A stretch of DNA of 64,000 nucleotides from NCBI RefSeq assembly GCF_907164915.1, contig NC_061862.1, positions 119,129,877 to 119,193,876 on the forward strand. The letters run 5' to 3'. Positions 11,457 to 23,297 of this stretch are shown here, piece after piece. The notes under the pieces were generated by a model, which had not been told where the DNA came from, did no database searches, and saw nothing but the letters and a program-made list of their open reading frames with translations. Numbering within the stretch: the stretch's first letter is position 1; each line of letters begins with the position of its first letter. A program made the position numbers and the translations under genes. Source of the stretch: Impatiens glandulifera (lineage: Eukaryota > Streptophyta > Magnoliopsida > Ericales > Balsaminaceae).

Positions 11457-11686
11457 CAGTGAGCCGGTAGAAATCGCAGTCGATGTAGGTGGTGATGCTA
11501 CCATCACTTCTTACCTCTACTTTGTTGAAGAACTCAAGTTACCTCCGCCTCGAGGATGGAGTCCGAGCCTTCAAGAAACGTTTGCAAGCCGGATTCGACT
11601 AATGGTCGAATAAGAACATCTTTGAATCTTGAATTGAAAACAGATTCAAAATCGATGATGATTGAGTTTCGGAGTTGGACATTCAT
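11457..11686 (-). pseudogene. ORF3b N-terminal fragment, cut by an LTR
   Basis: On the minus strand an ATG at 11684-11686 opens a frame with IIIDFESVF, VESGLQTFLEGS and, after a one-base frameshift near 11540, EFFNKVEV. These are the same landmarks (VDFxSV, SGLxxFL, NEFF) as in the other ORF3 copies, so it is the first 75 or so codons of the same family. It stops where the 9516-11456 LTR begins. It lies downstream of an ORF3a copy on the same strand (12149-12883), as in the 18.4-21.8 kb locus. Calling it ORF3b rests on that gene order, since the diagnostic C-terminal half is missing. Confidence 0.6.
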
Positions 11687-11776
11687 CTTGAGGAGGTTCG
11701 TGGGACACAAAGGGTTTAGGCTTTTAGAGAGAAGGAAGCAAAGAGTTTGTGATTTTATTTTGTGAAGAGAAGGGTT

Positions 11777-11785
11777 CTTTATATA
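11777..11785 (-). promoter_or_regulatory. TATA-like box upstream of the minus-strand ORF3b
   Basis: TATATAAAG on the minus strand, 91 bp before the ATG at 11686, followed by a CT-rich leader (CTTCCTTCTCTCT). Its promoter role is inferred from recurrence at the other ORF3 genes. Confidence 0.5.
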
Positions 11786-12148
11786 GGGAAATGGTTACTT
11801 GTCATTTAATCAGATTCATTAAATGAAAATATTTTTGACCGTTATGTCATATCTTAGCATTGAATGCTTATTCTGAATATTTTGTACCTTTTCAAGAAAA
11901 TATCTTGATAATGTATGATGTAGAGTAGGCACGACCTTTAAGAGCGCCCCTTCCCATGGTTTTAATTTGACTTGGATTATTTCGGTTTGAGAGAAGCGGT
12001 AGCTTCTCCTTGAGATGATGTCGGTTTTTACAAAATTAATTTTAAGACATCTTTTGAACTACACCGGAAAGTAGACTGGTTTTATTAAGTAGGATCTCTA
12101 ACTGATATTACAGCAAAATTATCGGCTAAAAACAGAAAGAGCCTAAAT

Positions 12149-12883
12149 CTAATAGTGAGATGGACCAATTGTCGGAGCATTCTTGGCCTTGGCTTTGTTC
12201 CATCGGTCAATTTGCTTTTGGACTCTTTCCTTTGTCAGTAGTTGGTTTGGGTGAAGAGTGATACCAGAGCCGTGATAGTTTTAGAACTCATTGAATATGC
12301 CGCTTAGTTGTGGAGCATAGCCGGGTTTTTTGGAGGTGATCAACTCCTTCAAGTTGTCAAAGATGATTCGGGACAAGTTTACCCGAGTTCCTTCGGTGAT
12401 GGCAATCATCATCTCGAAGATACGTTTGGTGTATGATTGAAATTTTTCCCTGGCTAGGATGGACTAACTCAGAATTTCACTAAGAATCTGGTATTCATTA
12501 GCAAGAAGTCTCTTAGGTTCCCAAGTATTAATCGGGACCATAGAGCCAGAGAAATGTTAGCGCGTCTCATCGATGTACACCGGGGAGTAGGTAAGATAGG
12601 TAACACCTTGAGTAGGTAGTTCACAAAAAGTTGCGAAGTCCGTTATACTGAAAAGGAAAGATTTTCCATGAACTTGGGCGAAGATGATATCTCGGTGTTT
12701 CACCCTTGCAGTTTCGAAGAGCTCATTAACTTCGGTGAAGTCAATGGAATAGCGGTTTTCCAAGAATTTCCTAAGACCGGAGCTCTCGAGAGCTCGAAAG
12801 ATGCATTGGACTTCATTATCCTCGGAATGAGCAACCAATTCAAAATCGGCTAGAAGAACTTTCTTAGAGAGAGAGCATGACAT
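12149..12883 (-). pseudogene. ORF3a, minus strand, single frame with three stops
   Basis: 245 codons in one frame from ATG at 12881-12883 to TAG at 12149-12151, interrupted by three in-frame stops but no frameshift. Motifs: LLADFELV near residue 10, RALESSGLRKFLENRY near 30-45, NELFETARV, FCELPTQG near 86-93, then IIFDNLKELI, GYAPQLSGIF and a basic tail. These align with ORF3a at 8466 and 18401. Decay by stops alone suggests fairly recent inactivation. About 450 bp downstream on the same strand a second ORF of the family starts (11686), with its own TATA box between. Function is unknown; the plant transposon-type domain assignment is by resemblance only. Confidence 0.7.
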
Positions 12884-12954
12884 TTTTCTTAATAATTTTG
12901 CTTAGAGAAAGTTCTTGTGATGAATAGTGTTTTGAGATAGGATTAGATGTGCTG

Positions 12955-12962
12955 CTTAAATA
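12955..12962 (-). promoter_or_regulatory. TATA-like box upstream of the minus-strand ORF3a
   Basis: TATTTAAG on the minus strand, 72 bp before the ATG at 12883. It is identical to the box at 49846-49853 ahead of another ORF3. Confidence 0.5.
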
Positions 12963-15900
12963 GCCAGATGATGGTTAGCATATTTAGTGATGTCATCTTT
13001 GTAATTATGGTAGAGTTAACTTGTTTAAGTGTATAATGGTTATTTACAATGAGAAATTAAAGATGGAAAAAGATATCCATTATGGCTTAGAAAATATGGA
13101 AGGAATGTTAGTCTTTCTCTTTCATTGATAGACACGTGTATTCACTTTGATTGAGATTTAGATTGTTTTTATAGCATAGGGTAATTATCAAAGCGTGCAT
13201 GTAAACAACGGTCAGTTATCTCAAGTTTGCCGAAAATCCGCTTAACGAAATTATAGTGTGATTTATCGGTTGGTTTTCCATAACTGGTCTATTGAGATAG
13301 CCTATTCCATTTTGAATAAATATCGAGTTTAGGCGAATTTATTCAATTTTAAGGAGTAACCCATCTGTTTTATCCGAGTCATACATAGTTTTAGATGTCA
13401 TACTCGAATATGCATTTTGAAAACCAATTTGTTTTAATCAAACTTGATTCGAAAGGGAAACTCTATAAATACTAAAAATCTAAATACCCAATTTATAAAT
13501 ACTATTTAGTTTATTTTTGATAAATAAAATCAAAATAATTAAAATCAATACCAAAACCTAATTAAAATTAGATTAATTATTATTAGAATTAATAACTAAT
13601 TAGTTAAGGATACTAGCCAAAGAAATTAAATAAATTAATTTGGGATAAATGTTTTACTCATTTAATCTCGAATTATTTTAGAAAAATTAATGGGAATTAA
13701 AATAAATAATTAAGTTAAATGTTGTATCCATTTCATTCCAAATAAATTATTTATTACACCCAAAAATATATAAAAGAAAATAAATTTGCAAAATATATGT
13801 CATATTTATTTTAAATATTTTGTAAATTTTTAAGATTTAAAACAAGCCAAAAGGGTGAAAAAATCAATTTCAAACAAACCCTTAAGATTAAATAAAAATA
13901 TATATATGTGATCAAGTGAAGCCGAAATGCAAAAGAATCGCTGCAACCATCAAATAGGAGTTTGATATCATCCAACATCTAGGAATTGTCCGTATAGCTT
14001 CCAATCATCCTATACATCGAATTACCAGTTTGAATTGGTATAATTACATTTTAGTTTTGATAGTTTTGTATATTGTCTGGTTATTCAAGTTTTTGATTGA
14101 GAAATTATATTATGATCATTTGTGAGCCTTTTGTTGAGGCCAACCACAATCAATTGATATAATCAGAAAAATCCAAATTTCTATTTGAAAATTCCAATAT
14201 CGAGTTTTTTGTTCTTGAGTTATTTCTCAATAACAACAACCTAGAAAGCTTCCCAACATGTTTCTAATGATGTTAGGAACCTATTTGGATTATGTTTTAT
14301 CCATCCCGATCATGTTTGATAAAAACTAAAAATTTTAATAAAAATTCAGATCTTGAATTAGCCAAAACGAACAACTAGTGTCCATGTACTCTTATAAATC
14401 AATTATATTAAGTATAAGAAAGTTATTGACAAACTCCTTACACATCATTAAAGCCCTAAAACTAAAAACAATAATTTTGTTCTCAAAACTCTTTTGATTA
14501 AATTGAATATCATACATGTTGAATAACACATAGGGATGATGTTCATAATGATCTTAGGAGCTTTGTGAATCTTCTGAGGCCCCTGGATCAAAGGATTTAA
14601 ACCTTAATCAAAATTGCAAAACTTACAGTTTATGTGTTCTTTAGTACTAGGAAAACATAGCCCAAGTGTACCCAAGACCAAGGGATACTAGTCCTTACAA
14701 GAGAAGAATTTTAGCTGAAGCTTACCCAGTATCGAATTTTCTTCATACTTAGGACCGACAAAACCTAGAACAAGGCTAATCAAGATCTATGAATTTCACA
14801 CCCGTCTGTGAATTTCCAACCTAGGACCGAGGAATCTCACATATTTGATAGAGAATTCTCAAACCTTTGACCAAAGAACTTAGTCCCAAACTAAAAAAAG
14901 ACTGGTGATTTTCACAAACAACTTTGGGACATCAACACCATGACCAAGGATCTCCAAATCCCAACCGAGGGAATTCTGACTCAAGACTGAGGGCCTTAGA
15001 ACCCGACCAATAAAATCTAACCTAGGTTTGAGGACAATAGAACTAGTGTCTGTTTGGTTTCATTTTTATATTCCAAAATCATTTTTGTAATTTTGGGATT
15101 CTAAATCATTTTTTAAAAATCCAAAAAAAATAGAAAATAGTTTTAAAATATTTGTTTAATATTTCCATAAAAATAATTTTGATAAGGGTTTGTTTGAGAT
15201 TTATTTTCATATTTAAAGCCTTTAAAAACTGATATTCTTCAGGAATATTCCTCCCTAGTCATCATCGTCAATAATAGGAACCAACATTTAAATATTGTTG
15301 TTACAATTTTAAATATGCAAAAACATGTGCATGTCTAGGACCAGAAAAATAATTGTTAAAATAAAACGTTATACAATCAATTTTCAAAAACCAAAATTTT
15401 ATGAACTAGAGACCATTTTTAAAACGGGTACGGAGAATGAAGCGTCAAAGCCCTTTCTCGAGTATCACCAAATTACGAACTAAAATAAAACACTACTTAA
15501 AATTAAGTTTGTATACGTATGCCTTTTTATTTATTTTAAACTGAAAATCAATTGGCGATTCTTTATCAAATAAATAATATTTTAAATTAGTTATTTTTAA
15601 TTAATTTAAATAAAAGATTTATTTAATCAAGTTGTTATTTGATTATTTCAAATTTAAAAGATTATTTCAAATTTGATTAAAAACTATTTGTTTTTATTTT
15701 AATGTTATGTTTGTGTTTTATTTTTGCAAAATTTCTTTTATTGTTTTTGCTATTGGCATGTTTGTGTTTTGAATATATGCATTTTTTTTTATATTTATGT
15801 GTTTTTAATTTTCATTTTTAAGAATTGTCAAATGGGGAGAACTTACCATTTGTGATTTTAGAAAAGAACTATGAGAGTTGGAGAAAGGGGATTTCAGTTC

Positions 15901-16165
15901 GGTTAGGGTCAAGGCGAAGTTTAGGTGCAGATGAGGTTCTCGGTTGGTTGTTTGTTTGCATGACCATCTTGGAAGCTTGACGTGAACAAGACAAATTTCA
16001 CAGTCATGTAGTCCATGTATCCTTTAAGCTCAAGAAACTCAGTCTTAAAGACGGTATGAATCTAAACATTCTCTTCAACTATTCTTCCCGATACAAATCT
16101 ATTGGTTCTCGGATCTCGTAGTATATTAGCCGTACTAGGACCCTTCATACAAAAAAATATGAGAA
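12963..16165. other. AT-rich non-coding DNA, probable Tat-type LTR relic
   Basis: No gene is visible. 13440-13900 is very A/T-rich. At 14640-15010 phrases such as TAGGACCGAGGA recur loosely. At 15424-15480 a stretch starting ACGGGTACGGAGAATG, followed at 15552 by TTGGCGATTC, resembles the LTR and primer region of Tat/Ogre gypsy elements, which use an Arg-tRNA-like primer site. No matching second LTR or target duplication can be delimited, so the assignment is tentative. Confidence 0.35.
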
Positions 16166-18400
16166 TCATAACTGTAATAATAATATTATTTTTTACATTC
16201 GTATTTGTAAATTGAATAAACTCTCATTTTTTCACTGGTCATTTTTATTCATTTTTTATTATTAATTTTGTATTTTCTTATACGCATGTTGAAATGTAAA
16301 ATTAAGAATGATCAATCATTTTTATGTTCCTTTCTTATGGAACTTTCGGGTTTCCTACCATGATATTACTCGAGTATAGAAAACATCTCTTTTTTTAAAA
16401 AGAGTTCATGATCTTTCTATACACATTTGTCTTGTTTGGGTCTAGTTAAAATCTCGTGACTAAAATCGTCATCAAAGATTGAAATACTAGACCTCAGCGT
16501 TGACGATCAATGAATTTTGCATGTTATTTTATAAAATCATTTTTGATATTTACTCATACTCAAGTTGCTTTGAATATTATTGTCTATCATTGTTTTCATT
16601 TTCTCTTGGTTTTGGACTGAGTTAGAATTTTCTGTATGCTTGTTTATCTAAAATACATTTCTCCAATGTTGTATGATTAGCTATTCTAATAACCCCTATC
16701 GTTTGGTCAAAATCCAAGATTCTTCGAGAGAGAATTATGAAAAACACTTCAAGTCATGTGGGTTACATTGATGTATAAGACTTTGATGAATAAATTTGGT
16801 TATCATCTTTATGTTCCTCTTGGCCATGGTATGGGTGAAGGGTTTTATTTTCTTTGAGAACATGACTATTTTATCCTGATGTGAAAAGAAACTTAGCATA
16901 ATTGCATCCTTCGACGTGATGACACTTCGATGCCTAAATGTAAAGTGAAATAAATTATTAGTTAAGCGATAAAGTGAACTAAATCATAGGCTAAACGATG
17001 CACATGGATCCTCTCAAGATTGGAATCTCTCTTATATATTATCGCAAAGAACTTTGAGTATTAATAAGGGGGGAAATTGAAAGGACTTCACGAAGCGTTG
17101 TGAATCATATGACAAATGGTTCATATAGATCTTCTCAAGATTAAAATCTCACTATTAACTTGTCTTATGGGATTTCAAGAATCAATGAGAGTGAGAACAT
17201 AAAGGAGTTCACGAGACGTCTTGAATCTTATATGAAATGTTGCCCACCAACTCTCCTAAGATTGGAATCACATTTTTATCGTGTCGCGTAGGACTTCGAG
17301 AGTAAATAAAAAGGAGATAGAAGAAAAGATTTCGTGAAGTGTCGGGAATTTAATGTCAAGCAATGCCCATAAATCTTCTCAAGATTGGAATTTTTCTTCG
17401 GAACCGTCGTATGGGATTTTAAGAATCCATAAAGGTGAAAGACACTTGTGAAACGTTCAAACAAACATATATCACAACCCAAATTTGTGATCCTATTCAA
17501 GAAGGAAAATTTTCCTCATTGGTTTATTTTTTAATTATTTTTATTTATTAAATAACTCATGATGATGGCATAATAGTCAAATGAAAGTTCAAATTACAAG
17601 AACAAACACGCACCACTCATACCAGCCTTTACATGTTTTTCAAAGAAAAGAATTGAGAGTAACATCAAATGGAAAGTGCGTAGAAAATCAACAAATTTAT
17701 ATCTATGTATTATCGTCGTTTCCCCTCTAAATTCTATGTCATCGAGCTTCCAACTCTTTGAATGTTCAATACCATGATAAACATGGTCCTATCATTGTAA
17801 AGGGCTATACTCAGAGGGAAGGTATCTTTGAAATACAATGATAGAGTTATGATTGCCCCATTTGATTTTGTTTTGAAAAGTTTATTTTAAGTAAACATGT
17901 GAAATGGTTAACTCTTTTTTCTTTTCTTTTTCTTAAAGTCAAAATGAAATAAGGATGCCTTCTAATCTATAATGCGTACATGTATCTATATATATATATA
18001 CTTAACACATAAAAATCTTTTTACATGGTTCTACCGCTATATTGAAGAATCTTGGGATAGTATCGATGATGTTTTGTATATAACGTCCATGTGCAAGAGA
18101 GTGTTTTCTCACAAACATCTTAAGCAAAGCCTTTGATGTAGGTAAGCGGGCTTTAAATTGGGAATTTTGCCTTCACACCTTTTTTGTTACCTCCGAAAGA
18201 GAAACACACCAAAATGTGGAAAAAGGGGTTGATCTAGAGGTACCTAATTCAAACTCATGGAATATCACTCGTGTGATCTAGTCGAATAAATTCAACTAAA
18301 AATATACAAATAGATTCTTAGATGACATTGCACAAGATGGAACCATGCACATCATCAAACAGGCTTCAGTTTATGTACCATTTTATTTAGTTTTTGTGTA
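16166..18400. repeat. Non-coding repeat A (left copy)
   Basis: 2.2 kb without coding potential, repeated at 24877-26243 with the interval 16243-17108 missing in the second copy. Matching landmarks include AACTGTAATAATAAT (16170 and 24882), the ATGATGGCATAATAGTC segment (17560 and 25410) and the end TTTTATTTAG (18381 and 26224). The two copies look very similar by eye, with scattered substitutions. They bracket 18401-24876. Confidence 0.85.
17000..17470. repeat. Four-unit tandem repeat of about 120 bp
   Basis: Diverged tandem units marked by CTCTCAAGATTGGAATC-like words near 17011, 17132, 17251 and 17375, each followed by a GGGATTTCAAGAAT-like phrase and a TTCACGA-like phrase. Three of the units are also present in the right copy of repeat A (24960-25330). 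No coding frame persists across units. Confidence 0.75.
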
Positions 18401-18748
18401 GTGGAGAACTACGGGCTGAAAACTCGCCTTACCCACCACATCCAACTCCTCCACGAGATTGTCAACCGATCCATCATTTGCCAATCTCCGAACCAACGCT
18501 ACTCTAAGAGAATGTTTGACATGATGACCTACATTGTTAGCAATACGCCTATCAATTGGTCAGCGGTTATTTTCAAAAATCTGAGGACTATGGTGGAGAT
18601 CAAGAAAGGTCTTGGTTACGCTCCTCACCTCAGCCGGCTCTTTTTTAAGTATCGTCCAGATTTTGGACCGGGTACACCGGCATCCCCTTCGAACATTCTT
18701 CATGTGGATGGGGTGGAGGACAAACTCTCCAAAGTAGTCATTACATAA
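18401..18748 (+). pseudogene. ORF3a C-terminal fragment
   Basis: 115 codons with no ATG; the frame is open from the junction with repeat A. INWSAVIFKNLRTMVE at about residues 51-66, GYAPHLSRLFFKY at about 76-88 and a PSNI motif near 102 match ORF3a at 12149-12883 and 8466-9224. The N-terminal half has been lost at the repeat A boundary. The frame ends naturally at 18746-18748. A second gene of the family (ORF3b) starts 426 bp downstream with a TATA box between. This reproduces the order seen on the minus strand at 11.4-12.9 kb. Confidence 0.7.
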
Positions 18749-19054
18749 GTTGTATCTTTATCCCTTATGTATTTCTATTTCCAAACCGATCCATGTATCA
18801 GTTTCTATCTTGTCATTTTTCTTTAATGAATATCCAATGTTTAAGCTTAATAACCGGGTCAAAAACCGCAAAACTAAAATCTCCATCCATTAAATAACCG
18901 ATTAACATCGATAAATTACTTCGTTTGGATTCCCGCCTTCGGTTTGCCGCCCATGGCTTCCCGCCCATAGTTTCCCACTCAATGGTCTTGGAGGGAAAAT
19001 TCCCGCCTAAAAGTGATGGGACGGTTCGCGACGGTTGGAATTCCAAACCGCAAC

Positions 19055-19062
19055 TATAAATA
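19055..19062 (+). promoter_or_regulatory. TATA box upstream of ORF3b
   Basis: TATAAATA, 113 bp before the ORF3b ATG at 19175, followed by a leader with CTTTCTCTCTCTAACTC near 19101. It is the best-formed of the five boxes. The remainder of the 426 bp between the two ORFs is non-coding, with GC-rich CCCGCC words at 18930-19010. Confidence 0.55.
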
Positions 19063-19174
19063 GGGTCCTTAGTCATTTTATTTCATTGTTACGCGAATCG
19101 GCTTTCTCTCTCTAACTCTCAGCTTCCTCAAACTTTCTCAAATTCTTATTCTCTTTCGGTTCGTTCATCCAAAA

Positions 19175-21761
19175 ATGGGTCGCGATTCTGCACTATTCAA
19201 ACATATCTTCCAGGTCGACTTTGAGGAAATCCGGACAAACGGTTCGCTCCGGTAAAGCAAGTCTTATCACGGATCTCCGAGTCCGGTCTCGAATATTTCC
19301 TTGGCGGCCCATTTATTCTATACCAGGAAGCGGTTAACGAATTCTTCCAAACCGCATCTCTCACCGGAAGAACAATAATTGCAACCATCAACGATCAGCA
19401 GCTCGAACTGACAGAAGAGTCGGTTGCTGATATACTACGTCTACCATCAGAAGGAAGCAACCTATCGGCGAACTTAGATCAAGAGACCTTCGAGGCGGCT
19501 TGCCAGGTTATCTCGGAAACCGCGGTTCCTATCGAGGTATCCGGGAAGAAATCATCACTGCGACCGGAATACAGACCGTTATGTGATATTTTCACTAAAT
19601 CGGTCCAAGCAAGAGGGGGAAACTATGACAGTCTCACCCGTGCGAAGATTGAGATGCTTGCCGGTTTAATCAACGTCATCCAAATAAACTGGGCCAAGGT
19701 TGTTTTCAACAACCTATGTGAAATGGTGGATCTGGATTCCACCCGGTCATGGGGATACGCCATCCCACTTGGGAAAATTATGCGTCATCTCAACATCAAC
19801 ACCGGTTCTGGCGTTCACCTCTCGTCTAGCAAAATAATAAAATCTAAGCAATTCAAGGAAAGGAAGAGCAATAGGAAGGCCTCCGGTTCTACGGGTGGCC
19901 GAAGGAAGAAGGCAGCCGGGAAGAAAGCAGCTCTGGTAAAAGAAAAATCCTGAAGCAAGAAAGTTAGACAACCAACCGGATCGGCTGATCCGCGGTCTGA
20001 AACCCCCAATGATGACGATTCGGCTACCAGTTCTGACCGAACCGCTTCACAGAATACCGAAGAAGATGAGTCCGGTAAAGGGAAAAGACCGATGGTCGAA
20101 GAACAATCGGTCAGTCTTGACAATGCTAATACCGGTGCAGACGGCCTTGGGGAAGAAGATGTCCACGCTAACGACAACACCCAGGAGATGGCCGAGAATC
20201 TCGTGAGCAGAATCATGGACGAAATCCATCAGCAAGCTCGCGAGGCGTCCGAAGTGTTTTGTCAATGGATCCGGCACCGGCATCATTTATTCTACAAAGA
20301 AATGCTACTGGGTCTAACCGCTGAACAGAAATTCGAAAAGTTGATAGAGATGGAGGAGGAAGTCATCAACCTCACAAAGGCTCAAGATGCCAAAACCGCC
20401 TTAGACCGACACGCAATAATAGAACCGCGTGCTCGGTTACAAAAGCTAGCCGAACAGATTCAACGCCTTACAGAAAGGTATAATCCGGGGACATCGAACG
20501 CTCAACTTCAACTATTGGTGATCGAACTGCTTACGGTCAAGGAAAGGGAATTGACCGAGGAAGTGGCGCGGCTTGAAGCGGTGCCCGAACATCAAGATAG
20601 AACGAACTCATCGCCTAATGAGGATGTTGGCGGTCAGAATCCGGGCAATAAAGAGCTGTCATCTCCTTCACCGGATCAGACAATCAACATAACCGAAGTC
20701 AGGACAGAGACACCTCTCACCGACAAGCAAGCATCTGCTCAAGCCGGGAACTCACAACCGAGGTTCAAGCAGTCAAGATAGCCGAGACAACAAAAGATGA
20801 TCTTGGTGAGGCGGTTAAGCGGATCACGTCAGTTTAAACAAACTACGGTAATACGGATGAACTGTACGGGAGTCATCTTGATCGAACCAACGCCTTGGAG
20901 GATATGACTCCAAAGCTGGCGAACGACCTCGTTTCGGTTAGCCAGAAGGTAGCCGATTTGGAACGGTCTTAAGAAAAGACCGATCAACAGTTGACAAAGG
21001 TCGGGGAGGACCAAGCTCGGTCAAGTGCTCAAGCCGGCTCAACACATGACAGGGTAATCAACCTTGAGGAAAAGAATGCAACCCTTGAGGAAAAGAACGC
21101 AAAGCTTGAAGCCGATCTCAAGGCGGTCACCGAACATGTGGTAGAGTTGATAAAAGCTAAGCTGGCTGCCGATAGGGCACTTGAGGAGGCGAATGCTCAG
21201 GCGGCTAAGAAGCTCCAGGATGACCTGGACAAGCAGACTCAGACGCAGAAGGAGGCAGCATGGACTGATGCGAACATAGCCAATCATATGCGAAACTAAG
21301 CGGCCAACGCACCAGAAATTGCAAAGACCATAGCGGCCAAACAAGCCGAAGATGCTAACCGGTTAAAGGCTCAACAAGAAACATACTAAAATTTCGAAAA
21401 GGCTCACAAGAAGTCCTTGGCGGTTCCTTCCTCTTCCGTTCCGGCCACACGTAAAAGGAAAGCGGCTTCGAAAAAGGCGCAAATGACCGGACTATTGGCC
21501 AGTGTCACCGAAACAGTTGTTGATCCTCCACCCAACCCGGCTTTGCAAACCGAGGATGATTTCGATGAAGATGTCCAGCCGCAACTCAGAAGACAGCGGG
21601 TTTTAAATGTGGTTCCAATCAGAACGATCGGTCAACCGTTCTCTCCTCAAACCGGCACCTCAGGCGGTCAAGGTCCCTCTTCAAGGCCGGTTCAAGAGAA
21701 CAAGGAACAATCAGACGATGAACTGCTGGATCAATTCCTACCGTCCAGATCGAAGAAATAG
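19175..21761 (+). pseudogene. ORF3b: long extra gene with plant transposon-type domain and coiled coil
   Basis: About 860 codons from MGRDSALFKHIFQVDF to SKK at 21758. The N-terminal 200 residues are the shared domain: ESGLEYFLGG, NEFFQTA, LTEESVADILRLP, INWAKVVFNNLCEMVD, WGYAIPLGKIM. A Lys/Arg-rich linker follows (near 19850-19945), then acidic low-complexity sequence, a long Glu/Lys/Leu coiled-coil stretch (about 20160-20580 and 20990-21290), a basic KRKAASKKAQ patch near 21455 and an acidic end. Breaks: frameshift near 19250, TGA at 19951, a frameshift between 20781 and 20990, and later TAA codons near 20836, 20970, 21297 and 21387. It lies just before an LTR. The charge pattern suggests a nuclear or nucleic-acid-binding protein; no enzyme motif is visible. 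Confidence 0.75.
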
Positions 21762-21847
21762 GGGCTTTCTTTACTATCTTTACTTATGTTTACTTCGGTT
21801 TCTATATATATAGTATTTTGCCTTAGCATATCTCTTATATATATATA

Positions 21848-22111
21848 AAGTGATTTTTGGAAACCGGCCTACATTTCAATTATTGCATGATTTTGAATAT
21901 TTTAAATAAAATAATCAAAAAGGGAGAAATTGTTAAGATAAAAGATAAAATTGTTAAAAATTTTCTCAAAATTTTCCAAAATTTTTTGAAAAATCCCAAG
22001 TCAGTTTCAAAAAATCCGGCCAAATAAAATTCTCAAAAACAAAACCGGCCTACATTTGCAATCTTACATGATTTTGAATATTTTAAATAAAATAATCAAA
22101 AAAGGAGAAAT
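21848..22111 (+). repeat. Duplicated polypurine-tract/LTR-start module
   Basis: Two copies, about 181 bp apart, of a block reading ACCGGCCTACATTT ... AAATAATCAAAA, a purine tract (AGGGAGAAAT or AAAGGAGAAAT) and TGTTA. The upstream copy reaches a pseudo-start at 21931 (TGTTAAG); the downstream copy is followed by the true LTR start at 22112. The purine tract 22098-22111 is the likely plus-strand primer. Confidence 0.7.
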
Positions 22112-23297
22112 TGTTAGATAAAATTAGATCGGTTAAAGAAAACTTAACAGAAACAAATTCCTTGTGCAGGAACAGGCAAAGAATCGAACCGATCAAATTA
22201 CTCAAACGGTTAAGAAACTCAACCGGTCAAGCAATTAAACCAACCAGAAACATGACCGCACAAGAAAGTCAGGATCGGTCAAATCAGAAGGCCATAATCA
22301 ATTAAATAGTCGGTCATTTAGAAGCCATGAAAAAACCGGAAGTTATCCGGTTAACACAAACAACCGACCAGCATAAAAAGACACTTCGGGTATCTGTTGA
22401 GAATGATACCGAAGAAACAGAATGAACATTGCCATATTCATACAAGTTTGAGGAAAGTCTGCAGGCTGCAGAAGACCGTCCTACAAGATCTTTCCACTTC
22501 AGGATAAATCAGAAAGGCAATCTTCCAGGTACAGACAACTAACCAACCGACAGTTGACATATTGAGTAAAAGACAAACCTAGCCGATTTGACCTACATAC
22601 TGGAAGACTAGACCGCCAGGTCTGAATCACTTAACCTCTGCTCAACCAATCAGATTCAAGGAAATGAAATGTGACCGTTGGCACATTTGACCTATAAAAG
22701 AAGGAGTTGAAGAGGAATAAATGGGGTTGTTACAAGTTCTGAATTTTCAACATTGTGTTCTATCTCTAGAAAGTTTAAAACGCTTATTTGAAGTGTATTC
22801 AACAATTTCGGTTAAAATTGTACGAGTGTTATCGAGCAGGAAATAAGTCTCGATCGGATTGTGGTTGTATTCCTTAGTGAATATCCTTCTCGCGGTTTCG
22901 AGAGGAAGGGGTGACGTAGGAGTTTTATCTCCGAACATCCATAAAACCTGTCTTGTTATTTATTTTCCACCTACTTTACTTTATAACCGATCTGCACTAA
23001 CCTACTAATACCGCCCCAACCGATTCAACATCACCAAAACCGAATTACTAAGCTCCAAAACCGACCCAGCAATCTTCAAGCATGTCTTATTCAAATTCGG
23101 TCCTGCCTATCTCGTGTGTGTGTTGCTTCAACTAGAAACAAACCACTTCCGCGCTTGAACTTTGTTCAAGGGTTTGTGACAGTTTGTGTGGTATTGAAAC
23201 CCCGGTATTAATCTTTAACCGAATTAATCACCACCCTTTGAGTGAAAGACGATAACCGGCCAACCCCGGTCCGCCAGCCGTGACCTAAATCCTAACA
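22112..23297 (+). mobile_element. 3' LTR, TGTTAG family (1186 bp)
   Basis: It starts TGTTAGATAAAATTAGA and ends ATCCTAACA. Both ends are confirmed by the complete inverted copy at 37970-39225. A TATA box (TATAAAAG, 22693-22700) marks the promoter, and GGTGACGTAGGAG at 22910 is a phrase shared by the R/U5 regions of several LTR families here. It follows ORF3b and its polypurine tract, so it is the 3' LTR of that element; the 5' part of the element is missing. The right flank CTATC would be one half of a target duplication. Confidence 0.85.
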
